DNA of 64,000 nucleotides from Tomocerus qinae (taxonomy: Eukaryota > Arthropoda > Collembola > Entomobryomorpha > Tomoceridae), in the NCBI GenBank assembly GCA_020055645.1, contig CM034546.1:27528001-27592000 (forward strand), in the 5' to 3' direction. This document shows, piece by piece, positions 38,780 to 49,195 of this stretch. Position 1 is the stretch's first letter. The number at the start of each line of letters is the position of its first letter. Both the position numbers and the translations under genes were made by a program. Under the pieces are notes generated by a model that searched no databases, was not told where the DNA came from, and saw only the letters and a program-made list of their open reading frames with translations.

Positions 38780-41700
38780 CTAATGGATTGGCAGAAATAA
38801 AAAAGAATGATTTAAACTGGCGGGAAGTGATTTTCAAAATAAGAAAATATTAGAAAAATGGAGAATTGCTTTAGAAAACGAAATCTACACTGACATTTTG
38901 CTATACGTTGGTCCTAGCAGGGAGGAAATCAAATGCTATCGATTGGTTTTGAAAATTGCAATCAGAGAAATTGGCAGAATTTCTCTCAGATGAAAATGAG
39001 GAGTACGAGTTAGAAAATTTTGATGCAGCCGTCTTCAAAAAGTTTTTAAAAGTATGAATACAAGTTTAAATATAAGATTCTCAATTTATAAGTTTTAGTT
39101 TAAATCATTATTTTGTTTTTTGCAGTATTTGTACACTGACCAGATACAGATGAATGGCAAAGAGGCTATCTTAATGATGCATATTGCAATACAGTATGAT
39201 ATTTTGGAACTCAGTAAAAAATGCAGTGACTCAAGTACAGAAAGATATATCAAAATTGATAACGCGGCATTTATTTTTGAACAAGCTAAAATACCTGGAG
39301 CTAAAGACCTTTGGCGGATAACCGAAGAATTCATTATTCAGTAAGTAGTAAGATACAGTTTATCACAACAGTTTAATTAATCCATATATTGCTACTACTA
39401 TATATATACCACTTAAATATCGTTAGAAGAATTTTCTTTTAAACTTATAATAAATTTAAATTCACAGACGCTACATATAATATGGTAACTAGTATTGAAC
39501 CATAATAGGCGCCTTAACGTAATATTGTGTACCACACTATTTTGATGTAGTAGTGGTTTCTTTTGTAATTTCTTTTGCTACAAAATGATTTGCTCTAATT
39601 CTGTATTTATTGAATGGTGTACTTTAGGAATGCCGAGGAAGTCTTTCCAAACGAATGGATTTGAACAACTGAGCATTGAATGTGTGATGGGATTGGATCA
39701 CCTGTTAAGAAAAGAACATTTCTGAAATAAATGCATTTGAAGCAGTACGACGTTGGGCAAAAGCAGAGTGTGAAACTCGCCAATGCATAGAAGCTACGGG
39801 GGAAAATGTGTACTCAGCTGCCGAGTCAGTGTTTGCCCTAACTGATTTCAACAAATTCAGTATTAGAGAGTTTAGTGAGCATGTTGTGCTAACTAAAAGT
39901 TTGCCAGACGCAATGCTTTTATCGAAATTGACGGAGCTCTCTATGGCGGTTAAAACGGAAACAAAAAACAATATTCCTCCTCAACCGTCAAAACGGTCCG
40001 TCATTTGTTAATTACCTATATTATATGCATTAAGGATTCTTAAATTTGTTTATAATGCTTTCCATTATTTCATTTTAGTACAAAGACAGATAAATTGGCA
40101 GAAATTAAACCGTCATCAAAATCGTCTGAAATTAATTCCCAACCCAGATATGTACTCGAACGCTATAATAATATTGTTTCTGAAACTTGGCCAGATGTCA
40201 CAAATGGAAAATATAAAGTCAGGTACGCGTATCAGAAACTTATTGTAAATAGAGAAAGTAAAAAGGAAGTTAATATTATTTATTTATTTATTTATAAGTG
40301 ATGAGTCACAGCTTTCCTTCGTTAGAAGGCAGTTGGGCTTGAACTAAAACTTACATCAAATCATTCACGTTTTTAGATTAATATATAATAATAATATTGG
40401 CTATTTATATCACAACAAGACAGAATAAGTACTTTAAAAATTAATCATTAGCAATATAGAAATAATTTAATACTTCGTTAATAGTTTCGTCATAACTAGA
40501 AAAATCTGTAATGTCATACATATTATTATCTGATTCAAGACTTTGTAAATCAATAAAGTATTTTAATAACTCACTTTTGAATATATTAATGGTTTTGCTA
40601 TTTCTGACATATTCTGGTAAGTTTAACCATTCTGTTGCTACTCGATTAATAAAATTTCTGTCATTGTAACGAGAAGTCCTATTTTTATTTACTATATAAG
40701 TGTAAGTTTTAGCTCTAGTATCTTTAGTTGATACATTTTCGATAGATAGATAGTTTTTAAAATAAGGCGGACAGTTAATATTCTTAATTATACTGAAAGT
40801 TAATTTTAACAATTCATATTTAAACATTAAGTTGGGAAATAGCCAATTTAACTTCTACAGAAATTAAATGTTTAACACTATCATATTTCATGAGATATCT
40901 AGTATAAATCTACCAGCTCTTCGTATAATATTTTCAATGGTTTTTAAATTGTACTTATATGTATTTCAATAATAATATATTAAATAATATTTATTAAATT
41001 TATAACATTTTCACAGTATGTATTTTTGGATAGTAACTAGTCTATATGTACAACACCTTCCAAATAAAATTTTTCAAATATTTTTTAGGTGTCTTAATTT
41101 TATGTTAAAAACATATCGTGCTATTCTTCATTTATTGACCTTAGCAATTATTTTGTTGTGTTTAGTTTCAAGATTAGTCCATCCGTTTGGATTGAAGGTG
41201 TAGAGCTATTTTACAGGCATAATGATGAAGAAAAACAGCAGCAGGTTAAGGTACTATTAATGGATTATGACGAAAGCATAACGTCTGCCTCGGCTGAAAA
41301 GATATGTGACCTGGCTCCCGAACCAAAATCTTACATTAAAGTCGATTTTGCTAAAGGTATTCTAACTACAGCGGAGACTTGGCATACAATAACTGTCATT
41401 ATTAAGGTAATAAATTACAAAAACGAATTTTACAATACATTGATTGATTATTTAGTTTATATATATTGATTTAATTAACATAGTACTTTGAATTGTGGGT
41501 TGTTTTATTTTATAGTCAATCAAATAGTTATTCTTTGAATGACAAATTAACTGCATAAATCAATTACTCTTTCAAATCTTCGATTTTAACAATAAATGAA
41601 AATACTAAAGTAATAATTAACTAGGGCCAAAGCCATAATGAAACTATCTAGTAATGTACTAATGTAATAAATTAATTGTATTGTTCATATAGGGAGTTTT

Positions 41701-41880
41701 AGCGGTTTTGGTGCTGGTGGCAAAAAGAAATATTTGCTGAGCTGTGGAGAACAAGTTGTCAATTTTGAATTCGAAAAACAGCAAACAAGTGACAGGAGCT
41801 CCACATCTACGAGGACAAATTCCTAGAATTTGTTTTTCACTTCCCAAAACAGTCGATGGTAATGCCATTCAATAGTCTTT
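38780..41880 (+). pseudogene. BTB-BACK-PHR domain protein, several frame breaks
   Basis: Exon about 38830-39050 encodes the first half of a BTB fold (YTDILLYVGPSREEIKCYRL, then LAEFLSDENEEYELENFDAA one frame over) and exon 39126-39341 completes it (YLYTDQIQMNGKEAI). Exon about 39629-40010 is a BACK-like helical domain (AFEAVRRWAKAECETRQC), with a one-base break near 39710. Exon 40081 to about 40250 is a linker. Exons 41167-41405 and about 41692-41875 form a PHR domain (FKISPSVWIEGVELF; GFGAGGKKKYLLSCGEQ), with a break before LRGQIPRICFSLP. This architecture is that of BTBD1/2/3/6-type CUL3 adaptors. Exon borders have good GT/AG sites. Breaks near 38955, 39710 and 41770 and an obscured start make it a pseudogene or a locus with sequence errors. 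A retrotransposon fragment lies in the intron at 40272-40830. Confidence 0.7.
40272..40830 (-). mobile_element. 5'-truncated non-LTR retrotransposon, C terminus of ORF2
   Basis: A minus-strand frame at 40441-40827 matches in pattern the C-terminal end of the complete element at 50935-55440 (FKYELLKLTF against FEVLKLTYTV; RNFINRVATEWLNLPEYVRN against TGLNLWYSIPLTIRN). The 3' end on this strand finishes in a (TAAA)n-type tail at about 40272-40298, like the full element. The similarity is partial, so it is a related family rather than a recent copy. It sits in an intron of the BTB gene. Confidence 0.75.
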
Positions 41881-42361
41881 ATTGGTTAACTTCAACACTA
41901 TTTCCTGTTGAGATTCTGATTTATGTATGATATAATTTTCTTCTTCTTTAGACAATCTTTTAAATACAAATATCATTGGCGTGATATCATCTAAAGTGTA
42001 ATTTTATTACTTTATCTACAGTTTATTTCTCTTCAATATTTGATCTTCAAATTGCTTTCTTTAATGATTAAAATGTAGTGTTAATAAAGTACCTACTGTT
42101 GTCAAATTTGGAATCTTTTGAAACACGTTGCCTTGTATTAAAACGATTTAGAAAGTTTTAATCAGTCATTAGTAGTAAAAACAAAATGTGATAGATTTGG
42201 AGGTCCATTTTGATAATTTTGTAATAATAAATAAATTTAAACGCGTTTTTTTAGTTAGACGTTAATTAAAACCGTTTGGATAAAAGACGTAGACCTTTAT
42301 TACACTGTAATAGTCGAAAATGGTTTTCAGTTGCGGATATTACAATTTAAATCTTAATACT

Positions 42362-42984
42362 GAGAGAATGCCATTTTATTGCATTCCCTATTTCTCCTAT
42401 TTTCTTCCCAGAATGCCAAACAAGCAATGATTTATACCACAAAAGGACATGATGTCTTTTGTGGTATGAAGATTCAGTCTATCATTCAGGATGTAAATGA
42501 AATACACTTTTCGTTGTATTTTGCACTATATATGCGAAAAGGCTAAACAAGCCAGGATTTATTATTGTAATTGAAACAAAAGCGGCTGCACAAAATAGCG
42601 ACAGGGAAAATTTTTACAAAACATATTTTTGTGGAATAACTGTCGAAATTAAAGAATCAAGCCACTGGGGCGGAAAAGCGCTGTGTCCCCGCTGACAGCA
42701 GTCCAGGTAGAAAAAATGTTCATTTTCCTATTCGCATAAGAAAATCATGTCGATTTTCTTATGCTCATATTATAATTAGTCGTGAATGAGATATTGTTAT
42801 TGTATAAGTATTGGTAATGCATGCAGTAGGCATGCATAACGATACCTGGCCAGTATAGGAGGGAATGAACTCTGTCCAACAAGTGCAATAGATAAAGTAA
42901 ATTAGTTCTATTGCTTGGTGGATTGCTTGGTGGGCATTCTGGGAAGAAAACATGAGAAATAGGGAATGCAATGTGCATTCTCTC
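42362..42984. mobile_element. MITE-like element with two internal perfect hairpins
   Basis: Inverted ends of about 65 bp: GAGAGAATGC, then GCATTCCCTATTTCTC and CCCAGAATGCC at 42362-42425, with the complement at 42915-42984. Just inside each end is a small near-perfect hairpin: ATACCACAAAAGGACAT / ATGTCTTTTGTGGTAT (about 42435-42470) and GCATAAGAAAATC / GATTTTCTTATGC (42734-42764). No coding sequence. Confidence 0.65.
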
Positions 42985-43803
42985 AAATGCCAGTTTTTAT
43001 TGCAACCAATTCTTTGTTGTTTACAAATATTAATTATGATTTTTTGAATCTTTATTTAGAGATTTTTAGCACCCAGTGAAAAAGCTCGCAAGTAATAACT
43101 TCGGCAGTAACACCATAAATTAAGTTGTTGACCCTGATAATGTAACTTTTGTGAATAACTTGTAGTTTAGTGCAAATGAAATAAAATTGTATAATTTACT
43201 AATTGGCTAATATTTGTAGTTTAGATTTTTTTCAAAAATTAACGGCAAATGTTAAATAATTTTACAGTAATATTGGTCCTTGTAACGTTGTATCAATCAA
43301 TTGTTTTAATTGACACAGTGCATTTTTATATAGTTTTAACTGATCAATTATTATCATATTAGTTAATATGAAATTAATCTAATTGTCCTTGACAGACGTA
43401 TTTGAAATTACACGTGGCCATTACTAATTAAAATTACTTTCCTTTTTTTCGTACAATCGTAGACTTTACTTATGTTTTGATTTTACTTCTACAATAAAAA
43501 TTTCAAATTAAATTTAGTAAATCTTCACACTTCTGACTGCATTTTTTTCATACTATTGTTGACGTAAAAACATAACACATTTTTGTAGTTAGTTCTTTTA
43601 ACCATTTTTCAAAATGTATATAAATTTTATTGCAATACACTTCTCCAAACAACAAATAAAGTCTTAAAACGAATGTTTATTATTCCGATTAGTAATTTAT
43701 TGACGGGATTAAATGAATGGTAAGAATTATTTTATAATTTTTCATCGTTTCCAGTAATAATCAATATCCATTTCCGTTTCGACAGAGCAATTTTCTTAAA
43801 GTT
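42985..43803. other. Intergenic with a duplicated flank block
   Basis: The block at about 43270-43530 (TGTAACGTTGTATCAATCAA and onward) is duplicated at about 56400-56640, upstream of the second knottin-like gene. A weaker third copy is at 44830-44890, upstream of the first. This suggests past tandem duplication of a promoter-plus-gene unit. Confidence 0.55.
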
Positions 43804-44728
43804 TCACTTATAATCGCAACATATATATCTACGGTAGTGCACATTTCCTTTTCTGCAACAGTGATGTGAACAACATTCCGCATGAGCTTTGCAAGGTAGG
43901 ATGTCACTTATTTTACATTTGGTCTAAAAGAGTTACAAAGATATACATCATTAATTCAAGGTAAGAAATTAATATTACCAGTTCTATAAAACTAATTTTA
44001 TTTCTATACTCATGCATTCACATATTGTTTATGAAACAGGATCTGAAATGGATAACATTAGAGTGGTCATGATTTTATTATTCTACGAAGACATATTATA
44101 TGACAAAATGAGGATTACTGGAGTTGCGTTGCTGGAGGAAAACGATGTCGCTTAATCTGGCTCAAAGAAGACATTTCGTCAGCAATATCGTCTTCAAAAA
44201 ATGATTCTGTGGAAAGTGCTATCTCTACAAATAAATCATTTTTGCATTACAAACTATTAATAACATTATTTACTGTTATAGCTACTGCATTTTTGGTAAC
44301 GTGCATATCTGATATTGTAGTTAGAATCAGAGAAACAATTATCTAGGGTATTTTAGATACAAGGCACAAGCGATTTGTTTCATTACCACTAAATCTTCAA
44401 TACGTTGAGCTGAAAATGATGAAAAGACGGCAATTATTATTTATTTAGGCGTTTTCTTACATTTCTCACATGGCTTCCATTCAAAAGTGCATTTTACAAG
44501 ATTTTTTTGTATAGTAACATGTCTTGGCCTCATCTCCTTTAGGAGGAAAATGCATTAAATTTGTATTTGTATGCCTACAAACTTGGTAAAATTCACAACC
44601 AAAACGTTCAAGTTGTTACTAAATTTACAAGCTACCATACAAAATACTTAGACTTTTCTTACCTTGACAAACAAAAATTATCAAAATGGCGAAACAAAAA
44701 GATAGGAATAGAAAAAGATATTCCCCAT
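43804..44728 (-). CDS. Knottin-like secreted cysteine-rich peptide precursor, copy 1 (start and exon 2 frame-broken)
   Basis: Minus-strand exons 44663-44728 (signal peptide), 44119-44206 (acidic propeptide ending in a basic IKR site) and 43804-43923 (mature peptide), with good splice sites (CAAG|GTAAGA, CCACAG, TTTTAG). The last exon has the spacing C-x7-C-x5-CC-x3-CC-x11-CC, close to an inhibitor cystine knot. The plan of signal, acidic pro-region, basic cleavage site and cysteine-rich core is shared by defence peptides, neuropeptides and venom peptides, so no function is assigned. Compared with copy 2, the ATG is one base out of frame with the signal sequence and exon 2 is two bases longer at its end, so this copy looks inactive unless the bases are errors. 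Confidence 0.6.
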
Positions 44729-45023
44729 TGTATCTTCTCTTGGTCTTTTCGTTACAAAAAAGTAAAATGAAGAATGTTCAAATCAGTTCTTTAAATGAAA
44801 CGTGAAATGATAAATTTGTGATAAATCTAAATGGTTTATATAGTCCGTGCAACGTTGAATCAAGCAATTTTTTTAATGCAACACAAGCAGTCATTTTATT
44901 TTTTGCTTTTAAGTAAGCAATTAATACAATTTATCGTCTGCTTAATTATTACAAAAGTTAACAAGCCATTTTTATAATGACTGCTACAAAGTAACAAGCC
45001 ATTTTTATAATGACTCAAGCTTA

Positions 45024-47683
45024 GCAAAGTTATTACCCCCATCACCTTTTCTTTGACCTGCATGCATTTTCGATTCATGTCCAGTGTGCGTAAAACAACA
45101 GCCTCTTACCCTCTACAAATATGAGAGTTTTCGTTCACACTGTACAGTTCCCATTCAAACTCGTAGACAAAAGAAATTTTCCGAGTCGAGGAAGGCTGGA
45201 CATTATAGGTGTATAGTGGCCAGTGGTAGAAACTGGCACGAATCTGCGGAATGTGGCCGACAGAAAACAGTTAAAATGGAAGATAATGTCAACACACCTC
45301 CAATTTCAGCATTTGTGTCGTTCTTTTTGACATCAAGGCGTGTCAAAGGGCAAGGTCGACAGGCCAATACACTCAACGACCCCCCATACATAATATCAAT
45401 GGCAGTCTCTCGCTAATTATGTAACGATATAAATTATAAAATTTCGTGTATTGTATTTATTAATTCCCTACTAAATGATATACCAAATTAAATATTAACA
45501 AAAAATATTAGGGACCGGAATTTTTTCCCAATTTCTCTGGTAGAATTTTTCACAATTTCCTCCCGAATTTTTCCCAATTTCTCCAGAATTTTTCCCAATT
45601 TCTCCGGAATTTTTCCTAATTTCTCCGGGAAATTTTCCCAATTTCTCCCGGAATTTTTCCCAATTTCTCCGGAATTTTTTCCTAATATCTCCGGAAATTT
45701 TCCGAATTTCTCCAGAATTTTTTCTCCCAAATTCTCCGGAATTTTTCCCAATTTCTCCGGAATTTTTCCCAATTTCTCCGGAATTTTTCCCAATTTCTCC
45801 CGGGAATTTTTCCCAATTTCTTCCGGAATTTTTCCTCAATTTCTCCAGGAAATTTTCCCAATTTCTCCCGAATTTTTCCCAATTTCTCCCGAATTTTTCC
45901 CAATTTCTACCGAATTTTTCCCCAATTTTTTCCGGAATTTTTCCAATTTCGCCCGAATTTTTCCCAATTTCTCCCGAATTTTTCCCAATTTCCTCCGGAA
46001 TTTTTCCCAATTTCTCCGGAATTTTTTCCCAATTTCTCCAGAAATTTTCCCAATTTCTCCCGAATTTTTCCCAATTTCCGGAATTTTTCCTAATTTCTCC
46101 CGGAATTTTTCCTAATTTCTCCGGAAATTTCTCCGAATTTCTACGGAATTTTTCCCAATTTCCTCCGGAATTTTTCCCAATTTCTCCAGAATTTTTCCCA
46201 ATTTCTCCCGAATTTTTCCCAATTTCTCCCCGAATTTTTCCCAATTTCTCCGGAATTTTCCCAATTTCTCCGGGAATTTTCCCAATTTCTCCTGAATTTT
46301 TCTCCCGCACTCTCTCCCGAATTTTTCCCAATTTCTCCAGAATTTTTTCCCCAATTTCTCCGGAATTTTCCCCAATTTCTCCCGAATTTTCCGCAATTTC
46401 TCCCGGAATTTTTCCCAATTTCTCCAGAATTTTTCCCAATTTCTCCGGAATTTTTCCTAATTTCTCCGGAAATTTTCCCAATTTCTCCCGAATTTTTCCC
46501 AATTTTCCGGAATTTTTCCTAATTTCTCCCGAATTTTTCCTAATTTCTCCGGAAATTTTCCGAATTTCTACGGAATTTTTCCCAAATTTCTCCGGAATTT
46601 TCCCAATTTCTCCAGAATTAAATTCTTCCCACTCCGGAATTTTTCCCAATTTCTCCGGAATTTTTCCCAATTTCTCCGGAATTTTTCCTAATTTCCTCCG
46701 GAATTTTTCCCAATTTCTCCCGAATTTTTCCCACCCCTCCCGAATTTTTCCCAATTTCTCCCGGAATTTTCCCAATTTCTCCGGAATTTTCCCAATTTCT
46801 CCCGAATTTTTTCCCAATTTCTCCGGAATTTTTTCCTAATTTCTCCGGAAATTTTCGGAATTTCTCCGGAATTTTTCCCAATTTCTCCCGAATTTTTTCT
46901 GGAATTTCTCCGGAAATTTTTCCCAATTTCTCCCGAATTTTTTCCAATTTCTCCCGAATTTTTCCCAATTTCTCCCGAATTTTTCCCAATTTTTTCCCGA
47001 ATTTTTTCCCAATTTCCTCCCGAATTTTTCCCAATTTCTCCGGAATTTTTTCCTAATTTCTCAGGAAATTTTTTCTGAATTTCCTCCGGAATTTTTTCCC
47101 AATTTTTCCCGAATTTTTCCCTAATTTCTCCCCGAATTTTTCCCAATTTCTCCGGAATTTTTTCCCAATTTCCTCCTGGAATTTTTCCCAATTTCTACCG
47201 AATTTTTCTCCCAATTTCCCTTCCGGAATTTTTCCCAATTTCTCCGGAAGACGAAATTTTAGTAATTTATATCATTACATAATTAGCGGAGACTGCCCTT
47301 GGTATTATTATGGGGGGTCGTTGAGTGTGGACCTTGCCTCTGTTGAGTGTCGAGCTTGCTCCTTTGACACGCCTTGATGTCAAAAGAACGACACAAATGC
47401 TGAAATTGGAAGTGTGTGGACATTTTTATCTTCTATTTTGAACTGTTTCTGTCGGCCTATTCCGTTCTTGCCAGTTTCTACCACTGGCCACTATCACCTT
47501 ATAATGTCAGCCTTTCTCGACTCGGAAAATTTCTTTTGTCTACGAGTTTGAAATGGGAACTGTACAGTTGGTGAACGAAAACTCTCATATTTGTAGAGGG
47601 GGTAAAGGATGTTGTTTTGCACACTGGACATGAATCGAAAATGCATGCAGGTCAAAGAAAAGGTGATGGGGTAATAACAAAGC
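45024..47683. mobile_element. 2.66 kb inverted-repeat element enclosing a 21-bp satellite
   Basis: The arms at about 45024-45455 and 47258-47683 are inverted copies of about 430 bp (the left arm begins GCAAAGTTATTACCCCC, the right arm ends with the complement). Arm identity is high but with scattered indels. Between them lies the satellite at 45510-47250. The element sits inside a small tandem array of a ~33-bp unit (ACAAGCCATTTTTATAATGA and onward) that continues on both sides in the same orientation (44945-45015 and 47680-47760), showing insertion into that array. No transposase. A 110-codon frame in the left arm (45084-45416) is probably chance. Confidence 0.8.
45510..47250. repeat. 21-bp satellite, about 80 copies
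   Basis: Head-to-tail copies of AATTTCTCCGGAATTTTTCCC with frequent 1-2 base indels. Since 21 is divisible by three and the minus strand of the unit has no stop codon in any frame, long open frames (up to 440 codons, heptads such as GKIPEKL, GKNSGEI and EKFRRNW) arise automatically. There is no start context or promoter, so I do not annotate a gene. Confidence 0.9.
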
Positions 47684-47759
47684 CATTTTTATAATGGCTG
47701 CTACAAAGCAACAAGCCATTTTATCATGGCTTAAGTGCTACAAAGTAACAAGCCATTTT

Positions 47760-48369
47760 ATCTATGGCTGTGTTACAAGGTGAACAAACCACTGTATCAA
47801 GAGATGTGGTTTGTTACCTTGTCTATATATATGCGGTTCCAAAGTCGTCTAATCAGTTTCTTTAAAGGTGATAGGTTGACACTGACAGGGGTTACTGCTA
47901 TTCTTTGTGGGATGAAAAGGTTGAAATCCTTAACTAAAAATCGATATAAATTTTATTTCCTACATTAACTGACTCCTTTGGATAGTTGATGAACGTGTAC
48001 AGGGCACATTTTTAAAAGCCAATAATATGGAACAACCAAGGGCGTATCCAGAAATCAAATTACAGGTTAAAAGCTTAAACATACGAGCTGATTTTTCTTT
48101 ATGTATGAAACTACTTTTTATCAATTTTTGAGAATTATCTAGTGAGTTTTTGGAAAATTAAGGAGTGCTTAAGCACCCTAGCACCCCCTATAAATACGTC
48201 CTCCTGGGAACAACCATGCCCGTGCCCAGTTTTCTTGTCTATCTCATTATTAAGCGCCAACTTTTACTTCATATTATGTATTTGAAATTTAAAATAAACT
48301 AGTATATACCGCCTTTTACCAATTATACTATTAACCATTGATTTTCCTAGGGGTTTTTAACGCTAAATG
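47760..48369. other. Intergenic
   Basis: No gene. It holds a dispersed-repeat segment (AAGGGCGTATCCAG near 48036 to AAATACGTCCTCCTGGG near 48205). Confidence 0.45.
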
Positions 48370-48960
48370 GCATGGGATGCTATAATAAGACTAATTTTTT
48401 GTGGCGAGTACAGTAAAATATAATGTAACTAAACATCCTTTTCAATTAAATTAAACGATGTGAGTTAATAAGGTTTCCGTATACCTTTTAAGATGGGAAA
48501 ACCAAAATAGTTGATAGTGATTCCACTTTAGATAAGCCTTAAAACATTTACTAGTGCTTCTATTTAAAAACATACATACTCAAATCGTCGAAATGATTTT
48601 AGTATACAAAAATAAACTATGGACCAACTTTGTGTAATCGTAGCCATCCAAGGAGGAAGTCGGAATGTTGGAACTTACGTCCAATGGATTGGCAGAAGCA
48701 AAAAAAGAAAGACACAATCTAGCGGAAGAATTTTTTTCAAAATAAGAAAATATTAAATTGATTTGGAATATGAATTATACTATGACTCCTTCTTACTATA
48801 CGTTATACGTTAGACCTAGCATAGAGGAAATCAAATGCCATCGATTGGTTTTGAACATTACAATCAAAGAAAATAGCAGAGTTTCTCTGGGATGAAAACA
48901 AAACGACGAATACGAGTTTGACGATGATTTTTATTGTCGAAAGCAGCACACATTTCTTAT
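48370..48960 (+). pseudogene. Degenerate duplicate of the BTB gene start
   Basis: Parallels 38060-39050: shared GCTATAATAAGACTAATT, GGATTGGCAGAAG, TTCAAAATAAGAAAATATTA, then GAGGAAATCAAATGC and ATCGATTGGTTTTGAA. The reading frame is destroyed by stops and indels, and the later exons (rest of BTB, BACK, PHR) are absent. It is part of a tandem segmental duplication with an offset of about 10 kb. Confidence 0.7.
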
Positions 48961-49195
48961 ATAAATCATCTATTCATTCATGATTTTTGATATTTATTTG
49001 TATATTCTTATTACAATACTAATTCCCCCAAATGAATAAATAAGACATGAAACATCCTGTAATTTTTATAAATTTCCATTAATATTTCATTTCCATCATT
49101 AAATGAAGTGGAGGAAAAATTCAATTATTTTTCATAATTTTTGCATTCAATATCCAATTTGAAAGATCCATTCTCTTGAACAAGTCACTACACTA

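Noticed and set aside
45084..45416. 110-codon frame in the left arm of the 45-47.7 kb element
   Set aside because: The right arm, an inverted copy, does not preserve the frame, and no domain is visible.
45495..46817. 440-codon minus-strand open frame of Gly-Lys-Ile-Pro-Glu-type repeats
   Set aside because: It lies wholly in the 21-bp satellite, whose minus strand lacks stops in all frames; the length is a by-product of the repeat.
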